From Acanthacorydalis orientalis (Eukaryota; Arthropoda; Insecta; Megaloptera; Corydalidae), in assembly GCA_034766995.1 (NCBI GenBank), contig CM068313.1, forward strand, positions 377,501 to 441,500: DNA of 64,000 nucleotides, read 5' to 3'. Shown one piece after another: positions 48,598 to 59,600 of this stretch (its first letter is position 1; the number at the start of each line of letters is the position of its first letter). The position numbers were made by a program, and so were the translations under genes. The notes under the pieces are model-generated. The model had not been told where the DNA came from, did not search any database, and saw nothing but the letters and a program-made list of their open reading frames with translations.

Positions 48598-49420
48598 ATA
48601 TACATATAGAGAGAGAGAGAGAGAGAGAGTACAGTAAGTTAAGAAGATAATTCGACATATATTTTATTTCAACAACCAAACTACCAAGTCTCAATTTTTA
48701 AAAGTAAGAAGAATAGAATGGAACCAATTATCCTCAATTGTGTTACAATCGAATTATAATAAGTTGATTAGTATTTGAAAGTAAATAATGCCAATATAAT
48801 TGAAGTCAATCAGTTTGACCGCTTCCAAAAGTAGATAAGCTCGTTCCGTTTATGGTGGTCCGGCATCCAGTGTCGAATTTCTCGCGATTATCCCGATTTA
48901 AAATAATTGAAACTCGATCTCATAGCGGATGGTTCCACGAACTTCAGATCCAGCCTCTTAACGCGTCTCCAGCACCTCGTTCCGTTTTCCCAATCACTTC
49001 TGTTATTGCTGTCGCACTTCGCCGTTTAAAACAACAACGTGACGGTCGCTGTAGTCGTGGCGATCGATCCGAACCACTGCATTTGTCAGGAAAAAAAACC
49101 GTTTAGATTCCGTACAATTCGATGGCATATAGATGAATTATCTTCCGATTATTAGAACAAGTCTATAAAGATGAATCACACAACACGTGGTGGAAAGTGT
49201 AGAACGGTTTCGAAACGTATGAGGTATGGAATTTGATCGGAAAATAATAACACCGTGTCTGTTGAAGGAGGCGCCGTGAATAGAAAACGTGTAGAGAAGA
49301 AATCGACGGTCTTACATGCAGGTCCGGCAACGGCGGTTTCGAAAACGGCACCGCTCGTCGGCCGAGCTTTCAATAACGATCTCCGCCATTAAGTGGCGCC
49401 ACCCGTAAACGGATACACAC
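47600..49420. other. Intergenic, no gene seen
   Basis: Mixed composition. A compound microsatellite at 48570-48628 contains TA, TG and GA runs in sequence. The segment 48640-48850 is AT-rich. No gene is supported. Confidence 0.5.
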
Positions 49421-49761
49421 TTAACATTATCGCGTGGTATCCAATTCGATTGAATTACTTTCCAGAATGGCGTAGTTTTTACCAAAAAAAACCCATTTTT
49501 GAAGCAGTTTTTCGGCTATAAGTAGTCGAAATTAACTGCGAAACGGCTATTATCGTACATGGTTAGATGCGTCTTAACATTATCTATCACGTGGTATCCA
49601 ATTCGATTGAATTATTTTCCAAAATGGCCTAGTTTTTTACCAAAAAAACCATTTTTGACCCTGCTTTTCGGCTATAAGTAGTCGAAATTAACTGCGAAAC
49701 GGCCATCATCGTACATGGTTAGATGCGTCTCAACATCATTATCTATCACGTGGTGTCCAAT
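49421..49761. repeat. Isolated 155-bp satellite fragment (~2.2 units)
   Basis: It carries the satellite landmarks in order: GGTATCCAATTCGATTGAAT, CCCATTTTTGA, TTTTTCGGCTATAAGTAGTC and GGTTAGATGCGTC. It is of the older variant also seen at the left edge of the main array. Both sides carry the 8-bp direct repeat ATACACAC (49413-49420 and 49760-49767). Confidence 0.85.
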
Positions 49762-49769
49762 ACACACCC

Positions 49770-50226
49770 TCCCTTATCGTTCGTAGTGTAGCGCGAATTC
49801 AAAATATGTATTAACAAAGACGAAATTGTTAAATGCGTGTGCAAGCGCACTACATTTATCATCTTTTAATAACCTGCGACGCCTTATTATCACTCGATAC
49901 TCAACTTCGATGAAAATTCGATTTGTAGCAGACGCTATTGTTGGAGTTACGCCATTGTTACGAGAGCGGTGACGAGTAAAATGCGGTTAGGTAGAAGTTT
50001 ATCGCGCTGTAGATGGTGCCGCGCAGTGGCGGTGATCGTTATTAAAAGTTCGACCGACGAGCTGGACCGTTTCCGCCACTGAAACTGGTATTCGTTGCCG
50101 GACTCGTGCCTAACACCGTGAAAACATCCATATTAACCAAAAACAATCGGCGATGACTTATTGAACGTTTTTTGTGGTTTGTCGACTAAGCAAAGAATTC
50201 ATTTCTACAACTGGTCAGCAGTAGAT
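49770..50226. other. Intergenic, no gene seen
   Basis: Mixed AT/GC sequence between the satellite fragment and the inverted-repeat element. No coding or structural signal found. Confidence 0.4.
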
Positions 50227-50458
50227 CAGTTTAAGGGCTTTCGTTGAAATGTACTTCAAATAATCGTTTTTTTTTTTGCTAAATCGATTTTTTCATACTC
50301 GACATACGTCAGTCGGGCACTCTTTGTATCGTTTTTTCATACTGCTCGTTGCAAATTCCTTGCTCCCCATACTTAAAATCACTTTTTACATTGAAATCAA
50401 TCGATTTAGCAAGAAATCCGATTGTTTGAAGTGCATTTCAACGAAAGCCCTTAAACTG
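50227..50458. repeat. Small inverted-repeat (MITE-like) element
   Basis: The arms 50227-50289 and 50399-50458 are reverse complements; the left arm has GTTTAAGGGCTTTCGTTGAA and its mirror lies in the right. About 110 bp separates them, and a near-repeated TTTTTTCATACT occurs twice in the centre. It lies about 320 bp upstream of the FAM114A start. Confidence 0.8.
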
Positions 50459-50776
50459 AATCTCCACCGATTCGGTCAGAGACAGAACCGCATTCTAACC
50501 ATACTTCTATCGATTTCGTTTAAAAAATACGGGCTTCCCCACAAAGAAAACAAGATCGTTTCTACAATTCTTATTATGCGAGGCAGCTTCTTCGTCGAAT
50601 CTTCTGTATGTTTATCGAGCGACGAGCGACGAGAACAAATTTCTCGGGCCGACGCTCGACAAGGAAAAAAATGTTGAGAGTCACTGGCTCCGTGCTACTA
50701 CGTCGTGCGTTTTGACACGTCGTGTGTCAGCGGATCCGTACGTCAAACCCGAAAAGCGACGACCGCTGCCTCGACG

Positions 50777-53176
50777 ATGGACACGTCGGACAGCGAGGCG
50801 TTCCAGAGCGCCGACGAGGACTTCGACGACGAAGTGACCGTGAAGTTCGTCAGCAGTAAGTGTGCGCACGGCGAGGTTAAGTCGGAACGTGTCGGTGCTG
50901 TCGGATCCGGGCAGGCGGGACGTTCTTGCGGCTCGGATCGACCCGCACACGCACCGGAAGCCGACCCGGCCGCCGGAGATTCGACGTCCGGGCGGCCGGA
51001 CGACTTCGAACCGAAAGAGGAAGACCGCCCGGCCGACCGGACCGGCGATATCGGGTCGTCGGACGACGCGGACCGAGGAAGACGGGATTCGGCCGATGCC
51101 ACGGAGAGCGTCGAGTCTGTCGTCGATCCGAACCCGGGGGTTCACGAAGGGTTCGTCGACCCGCACGCGGTAACGGTGTGCTGGGAGTACGAGTCGTGGG
51201 AAGAGTATAACAGATTCGAACAAGAGAAGAAGGCCCGCGAGAGCGGTAGAAGTAGGACGGACGGAGATCCGGCCGTCGCCGGAACCGAACGAAAGTCTGA
51301 CGCGGACAGCGGGTCGCCCGACGAGCGCGGCCGGGCCGAGGTACGGCCCGACCGCGAAGGTGCGGACGCGCCCGAGAACGTCGAACAGAACGACTGGGAT
51401 AACGATTTCGACGATTGGGGCGACGACGACGACGACGATGAAACCGAAAAACTTATCGAGTCGTCGCGAGAGGGAGACACGAAAGGTACGGAAACGGATA
51501 CGGGACCGGTCCGTTCGAAGGACGTCGACGTCGAATCGAACAGAGGGAGGGGGCACGGAACTCCTCCGCGGCGAGCGGTTCGTCGGGAGACGGAGAAGCA
51601 CGATACGAACGTTCACGCGGCGGGCGAGGCCGACGGTGCGAAGGAGACACGGGCGGATACGGAGAAACGAGGTCGGGCCGATCGAGACGACCCGGACGAC
51701 GAGAACGACCGGGACGGCGACTTCGACGATCGGGACCCGTTCGACGGCGTCGAGAAACCGGCCGCGTCGGAAGAGATCGCGGGGGACGGCGTGACTCCGT
51801 CGCTCGCGAAGCCGTCCGAAACGAGTTCGGACCGATGGGGAAACTGGAGCGGCTGGGGCGTCTCGTCGCTTCTGTCGACGGCGACCGGCGGCGTCCAGAC
51901 GTTCACGAGCCAGGTCTCGCACGGGCTGAGCGCCGTGCTCGAGAGCGGCATCGGGATCGTCGGTCCGGAAGAGTTGGCGCGGATGCAGAAGCTCGAGAGG
52001 GACGGTCGGAGAGCCGAGGCGACGGACGGACGCGCCGAGCGCGCTTCCGAAGACGACGGACGGAGATCGGAGCCGGGCGTGTTCGGGCTCGGGAACCTGA
52101 TGACGGGCGTCGGCCACATAACGAAACTCGTCGAGTCGACCGGTTCGAGAGTCGTCAGCACGGGGCTCGACACGCTCGAGGTGATCGGGAAGAAGACGAT
52201 GGAAGTGTTGCAGGACGGCGACCCGGGCCTCGCGAAGAAGCGCGCGCTGTTCGGGCTCGACGGGGATCGGCCGGTCCTGTCCCGGCTGCTGCGCGAGGCG
52301 AAGGAACGGGCGGAGGCGGACGCGACGCCGTCCGAGACCGTGTCGACGGCCGACGCGAGGCGCGTCCGTTACGAGACGCTGTTCGACGATCACCGCGGCC
52401 TCGTGCACCTCGAGGCGCTCGAGATGCTGTCGAAGCAGTGCGAGATCAAGCTCGAGTCGATGGTCGAGACGACGGTCGGCGCCGCGCTCGACGACCTCCG
52501 CGAGACGCTCGTGCAGGTCGAGGAGCTCTGCGAACTGCCGGAGGAGGACGACGACGAAGACGAAACGAAGTCGGACGTCGACTCGCTCGTGCCGAGACTC
52601 GACGAGGCGGTCGGCGAGCTCGGGATCTCGCTGTCGTACGAGACGTTCGCCGGGTGCTGGAGGGACGCGATCGCCGAGGTCGACCGCTCGTCCGACGTCG
52701 ACGCCGTCCACGAGAGAGCGATAGAGACGCTCGCGAAGCTGACTTCGATAGCGGTCGAACGGTTCCACAGGGCGGCCGAGCTGTTGCTGATCAAAGAGAG
52801 GAGGAGCACCGCCGACGAAGCGGACGCGCTCGTCCGGTACGTAACGTCGCGTTCCGTCCGCCGTCCGATCGCGTGTCAGAACGTCTCTCGTTTCGCAGGC
52901 TGACCGTCACGGTGTCGACGCTGATCGGCACGATCGCCGCGAGGTTCTCCGAGAAGCTCGACGGTCTCTCGGACGAGACGGACGGCCCGGCTCTGAATTC
53001 TCTGATAACGAACGTCTTTTTCGAGGTGAACGGAAGTACACCTGAACACACGTATCCGATATACGTACGTATGTGTGTGTACACATGTATTTTCTTTACA
53101 GGCGACGAACAGCAGTTCGTACGTCCGAGACGCGTTCCAATTACTGATTCCGATCCTGCAGGCCGGAGCCGTGTGA
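50777..53176 (+). CDS. FAM114A: FAM114A (NOXP20-family) protein (3 exons)
   Basis: Exons: 50777-52836, 52899-53025 and 53102-53176, with GT-AG junctions, matching phases and 753 aa. The start gives MDTSDSEAFQSADEDFDDE, the acidic N-terminus typical of the family. A long low-complexity, Asp/Glu/Arg-rich part follows, with W-rich bits (WEYESWEEY, NDWDNDFDDWG). The conserved core begins near residue 355 (NWSGWGVSSLLS). It continues through STGLDTLEVIGKKTMEVLQD, LFDDHRGLVHLEALEMLS and AIETLAKLTSIAVERFHRAA, and ends at the diagnostic YVRDAFQLLIPILQAGAV. Mammalian FAM114A1/A2 share these motifs; their biochemical role is poorly known and I infer none here. A GTAAGT at 50855 could act as an optional donor in the N-terminal exon, but the frame stays open through it. 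Confidence 0.9.
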
Positions 53177-53348
53177 TATCGAACCGCGCGTCGGTACGCG
53201 GCGGACGGGACGACGCTCGGTGCCGGACGCTCGGACACGCGGACGGCGTGCGCGATGTACATAATATTAGTTCCGTATTGAAAGTATGTATTTTTAAGTA
53301 TATCGTTGATTTTTTTGTAGAAAAATGTATTGATAAAAAACCGAAAAA

Positions 53349-53354
53349 AATAAA
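53349..53354 (+). terminator. FAM114A: Polyadenylation signal, FAM114A
   Basis: AATAAA about 175 bp after the stop codon, in an A-rich stretch. Confidence 0.6.
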
Positions 53355-53621
53355 CACCCACGCATACATACGTACGTACATATATACGTATAGATATTAA
53401 AACAATAGACATCGCATCAATTATTTTTAATCCATGTCGTCTTCCACGGTCTCTTTCGACAGATCCGGCCAATAAATAAATGAACTAGCCTGTTGTCATG
53501 CTTGTTTTGTAAAAACAATCTATTATTTATAGCTTCCTCTTTGATGTACGATGTGTCGGGCGTCTGATTGTTCAAAGGTTTCATTTTTCATATGATAGTC
53601 ACGAATGTTTGATTCATGATT

Positions 53622-56600
53622 TAAAATAGGCCATTTATCGCGACGTTTTTGCAAAAAAAATAGGTTTTCAACCTGATATCATACATGGTTAGATGCGCCT
53701 TAACATTATCTATCACGTGATATCCAATTCGATTGAATTATTTTCCAAAATGGCCTAGTTTTTACTAAAAAACCCATTTTTGAACCAGTTTTTCGGTTAC
53801 AAGTAGTCGAAATTAACTGCGAAATGGCTATTATCATACATGGTTAGATGCGTCTTGACATTATCTATCACGGGATATTCAATTCGATTGAATTATTTTC
53901 CAAAATGGCCTTATTTTGCCCAAAAAACCCATTTTTCAACCAGTTTTTCAGCTATAAGTAGTCGAAATTAAGTGCGAAATGGGTAATGTCGTATATCGTT
54001 AGATGCGTCTTGTAATTATCTATCACGTGGTGTGCGATTCGATCCGATTATTTGCCAAAATGGCCTTATTTTGCCCAAAAAACCCATTTTTCAAACAGTT
54101 TTTCGGCTATAAGTAGTCGAAATTCAGTGCGAAATGGGTAATGTCGTACATCGTTAGATGCGTCTTGTAATTATCTATCACGTGGTGTGCGATTCGATCC
54201 GATTATTTGCCAAAATGGCCTTATTTTGCCCAAAAAACCCATTTTTCAAACAGTTTTTCGCCTATAAGTAGTCGAAATTCAGTGCGAAATGGGTAATGTC
54301 GTATATCGTTAGATGCGTCTTGTAATTATCTATCACGTGGTGTGCGACTCGATCCGATTATTTGCCAAAATGGCCTTATTTTGCCCAAAAAACCCATTTT
54401 TCAAACAGTTTTTCGGCTATAAGTAGTCGAAATTCAGTGCGAAATGGGTAATGTCGTACATCGTTAGATGCGTCTTGTAATTATCTATCACGTGGTGTGC
54501 GATTCGATCCGATTATTTGCCAAAATGGCCTTATTTTGCCCAAAAAACCCATTTTTCAACCAGTTTTTCGCCTATAAGTAGTCGAAATTCAGTGCGAAAT
54601 GGGTAATGTCGTATATCGTTAGATGCGTCTTGTAATTATCTATCACGTGGTGTGCGACTTGATCCGATTATTTGCCAAAATGGCCTTATTTTGCCCAAAA
54701 AACCCATTTTTCAAACAGTTTTTCGGCTATAAGTAGTCGAAATTCAGTGCGAAATGGGTAATGTCGTACATCGTTAGATGCGTCTTGTAATTATCTATCA
54801 CGTGGTGTGCGATTCGATCCGATTATTTGCCAAAATGGCCTTATTTTGCCCAAAAAACCCATTTTTCAAACAGTTTTTCGCCTATAAGTAGTCGAAATTC
54901 AGTGCGAAATGGGTAATGTCGTATATCGTTAGATGCGTCTTGTAATTATCTATCACGTGGTGTGCGACTCGATCCGATTATTTGCCAAAATGGCCTTATT
55001 TTGCCCAAAAAACCCATTTTTCAAACAGTTTTTCGCCTATAAGTAGTCGAAATTCAGTGCGAAATGGGTAATGTCGTATATCGTTAGATGCGTCTTGTAA
55101 TTATCTATCACGTGGTGTGCGACTCGATCCGATTATTTGCCAAAATGGCCTTATTTTGCCCAAAAAACCCATTTTTCAAACAGTTTTTCGGCTATAAGTA
55201 GTCGAAATTCAGTGCGAAATGGGTAATGTCGTACATCGTTAGATGCGTCTTGTAATTATCTATCACGTGGTGTGCGATTCGATCCGATTATTTGCCAAAA
55301 TGGCCTTATTTTGCCCAAAAAACCCATTTTTCAACCAGTTTTTCGCCTATAAGTAGTCGAAATTCAGTGCGAAATGGGTAATGTCGTATATCGTTAGATG
55401 CGTCTTGTAATTATCTATCACGTGGTGTGCGACTTGATCCGATTATTTGCCAAAATGGCCTTATTTTGCCCAAAAAACCCATTTTTCAAACAGTTTTTCG
55501 CCTATAAGTAGTCGAAATTCAGTGCGAAATGGGTAATGTCGTATATCGTTAGATGCGTCTTGAAATTATCTATCACGTGGTGTGCGATTCGATCCGATTA
55601 TTTTCGAAAATGGCCTTTTTTTGCCCAAAAAAACAATTTAAAAACCAGTTTTTCAGCTATAAGTAGTCGAAATTCAGTGCGAAATGGGTAATGTCGTATA
55701 TCGTTAGATGCGTCTTGTAATTATCTATCACGTGGTGTGCGATTCGATCCGATTATTTGCCAAAATGGCCTTATTTTGCCCAAAAAACCCATTTTTCAAA
55801 CAGTTTTTCGGCTATAAGTAGTCGAAATTCAGTGCGAAATGGGTAATGTCGTATATCGTTAGATGCGTCTTGTAATTATCTATCACGTGGTGTGCGATTC
55901 GATCCGATTATTTGCCAAAATGGCCTTATTTTGCCCAAAAAACCCATTTTTCAAACAGTTTTTCGGCTATAAGTAGTCGAAATTAAGTGCGAAATGGGTA
56001 ATGTCGTATATCGTTAGATGCGTCTTGAAATTATCTATCACGTGGTGTGCGATTCGATCCGATTATTTGCCAAAATGGCCTTATTTTGCCCAAAAAACCC
56101 ATTTTTCAAACAGTTTTTCGGCTATAAGTAGTCGAAATTCAGTGCGAAATGGGTAATGTCGTACATCGTTAGATGCGTCTTGAAATTATCTATCACGTGG
56201 TGTGCGACTCGATCCGATTATTTGCCAAAATGGCCTTATTTTGCCCAAAAAACCCATTTTTCAAACAGTTTTTCGGCTATAAGTAGTCGAAATTCAGTGC
56301 GAAATGGGTAATGTCGTACATCGTTAGATGCGTCTTGTAATTATCTATCACGTGGTGTGCGATTCGATCCGATTATTTGCCAAAATGGCCTTATTTTGCC
56401 CAAAAAACCCATTTTTCAAACAGTTTTTCGGCTATAAGTAGTCGAAATTCAGTGCGAAATGGGTAATGTCGTATATCGTTAGATGCGTCTTGTAATTATC
56501 TATCACGTGGTGTGCGATTCGATCCGATTATTTGCCAAAATGGCCTTATTTTGCCCAAAAAACCCATTTTTCAAACAGTTTTTCGGCTATAAGTAGTCGA

Positions 56601-59600
56601 AATTCAGTGCGAAATGGGTAATGTCGTATATCGTTAGATGCGTCTTGTAATTATCTATCACGTGGTGTGCGATTCGATCCGATTATTTGCCAAAATGGCC
56701 TTATTTTGCCCAAAAAACCCATTTTTCAAACAGTTTTTCGGCTATAAGTAGTCGAAATTCAGTGCGAAATGGGTAATGTCGTACATCGTTAGATGCGTCT
56801 TGTAATTATCTATCACGTGGTGTGCGATTCGATCCGATTATTTGCCAAAATGGCCTTATTTTGCCCAAAAAACCCATTTTTCAAACAGTTTTTCGGCTAT
56901 AAGTAGTCGAAATTCAGTGCGAAATGGGTAATGTCGTATATCGTTAGATGCGTCTTGAAATTATCTATCACGTGGTGTGCGATTCGATCCGATTATTTGC
57001 CAAAATGGCCTTATTTTGCCCAAAAAACCCATTTTTCAAACAGTTTTTCGGCTATAAGTAGTCGAAATTCAGTGCGAAATGGGTAATGTCGTACATCGTT
57101 AGATGCGTCTTGAAATTATCTATCACGTGGTGTGCGACTCGATCCGATTATTTGCCAAAATGGCCTTATTTTGCCCAAAAAACCCATTTTTCAAACAGTT
57201 TTTCGGCTATAAGTAGTCGAAATTCAGTGCGAAATGGGTAATGTCGTACATCGTTAGATGCGTCTTGTAATTATCTATCACGTGGTGTGCGATTCGATCC
57301 GATTATTTGCCAAAATGGCCTTATTTTGCCCAAAAAACCCATTTTTCAAACAGTTTTTCGGCTATAAGTAGTCGAAATTCAGTGCGAAATGGGTAATGTC
57401 GTACATCGTTAGATGCGTCTTGTAATTATCTATCACGTGGTGTGCGATTCGATCCGATTATTTGCCAAAATGGCCTTATTTTGCCCAAAAAACCCATTTT
57501 TCAAACAGTTTTTCGGCTATAAGTAGTCGAAATTAAGTGCGAAATGGGTAATGTCGTATATCGTTAGATGCGTCTTGAAATTATCTATCACGTGGTGTGC
57601 GATTCGATCCGATTATTTGCCAAAATGGCCTTATTTTGCCCAAAAAACCCATTTTTCAAACAGTTTTTCGGCTATAAGTAGTCGAAATTCAGTGCAAAAT
57701 GGGTAATGTCGTACATCGTTAGATGCGTCTTGAAATTATCTATCACGTGGTGTGCGACTCGATCCGATTATTTGCCAAAATGGCCTTATTTTGCCCAAAA
57801 AACCCATTTTTCAAACAGTTTTTCGGTTATAAGTAGTCGAAATTCAGTGCGAAATGGGTAATGTCGTACATCGTTAGATGCGTCTTGTAATTATCTATCA
57901 CGTGGTGTGCGATTCGATCCGATTATTTGCCAAAATGGCCTTATTTTGCCCAAAAAACCCATTTTTCAAACAGTTTTTCGGCTATAAGTAGTCGAAATTC
58001 AGTGCGAAATGGGTAATGTCGTACATCGTTAGATGCGTCTTGTAATTATCTATCACGTGGTGTGCGACTCGATCCGATTATTTGCCAAAATGGCCTTATT
58101 TTGCCCAAAAAACCCATTTTTCAAACAGTTTTTCGGCTATAAGTAGTCGAAATTCAGTGCGAAATGGGTAATGTCGTACATCGTTAGATGCGTCTTGAAA
58201 TTATCTATCACGTGGTGTGCGACTCGATCCGATTATTTGCCAAAATGGCCTTATTTTGCCCAAAAAACCCATTTTTCAAACAGTTTTTCGCCTATAAGTA
58301 GTCGAAATTCAGTGCGAAATGGGTAATGTCGTACATCGTTAGATGCGTCTTGTAATTATCTATCACGTGGTGTGCGACTCGATCCGATTATTTGCCAAAA
58401 TGGCCTTATTTTGCCCAAAAAACCCATTTTTCAAACAGTTTTTCGGCTATAAGTAGTCGAAATTCAGTGCGAAATGGGTAATGTCGTATATCGTTAGATG
58501 CGTCTTGAAATTATCTATCACGTGGTGTGCGACTCGATCCGATTATTTGCCAAAATGGCCTTATTTTGCCCAAAAAACCCATTTTTCAAACAGTTTTTCG
58601 GCTATAAGTAGTCGAAATTCAGTGCGAAATGGGTAATGTCGTACATCGTTAGATGCGTCTTGAAATTATCTATCACGTGGTGTGCGACTCGATCCGATTA
58701 TTTGCCAAAATGGCCTTATTTTGCCCAAAAAACCCATTTTTCAAACAGTTTTTCGGCTATAAGTAGTCGAAATTCAGTGCGAAATGGGTAATGTCGTACA
58801 TCGTTAGATGCGTCTTGTAATTATCTATCACGTGGTGTGCGATTCGATCCGATTATTTGCCAAAATGGCCTTATTTTGCCCAAAAAACCCATTTTTCAAA
58901 CAGTTTTTCGGCTATAAGTAGTCGAAATTCAGTGCGAAATGGGTAATGTCGTATATCGTTAGATGCGTCTTGAAATTATCTATCACGTGGTGTGCGACTC
59001 GATCCGATTATTTGCCAAAATGGCCTTATTTTGCCCAAAAAACCCATTTTTCAAACAGTTTTTCGGCTATAAGTAGTCGAAATTCAGTGCGAAATGGGTA
59101 ATGTCGTACATCGTTAGATGCGTCTTGAAATTATCTATCACGTGGTGTGCGACTCGATCCGATTATTTGCCAAAATGGCCTTATTTTGCCCAAAAAACCC
59201 ATTTTTCAAACAGTTTTTCGGCTATAAGTAGTCGAAATTCAGTGCGAAATGGGTAATGTCGTACATCGTTAGATGCGTCTTGTAATTATCTATCACGTGG
59301 TGTGCGATTCGATCCGATTATTTGCCAAAATGGCCTTATTTTGCCCAAAAAACCCATTTTTCAAACAGTTTTTCGCCTATAAGTAGTCGAAATTCAGTGC
59401 GAAATGGGTAATGTCGTACATCGTTAGATGCGTCTTGTAATTATCTATCACGTGGTGTGCGATTCGATCCGATTATTTTCCAAAATGGCCTTATTTTGCC
59501 CAAAAAACCAATTTAAAAACCAGTTTTTCTGCTATAAGTGGTCGAAATTCAGTGCGAAATGGGTAATGTCGTATATCGTTAGATGCGTCTTGTAATTATC

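Noticed and set aside
50681..52768. 695-codon open frame antisense to FAM114A exon 1
   Set aside because: It is the mirror of GC3-biased coding sequence. The plus strand carries the recognisable family motifs and splice sites; the antisense translation is Arg/Val-rich with no domain.
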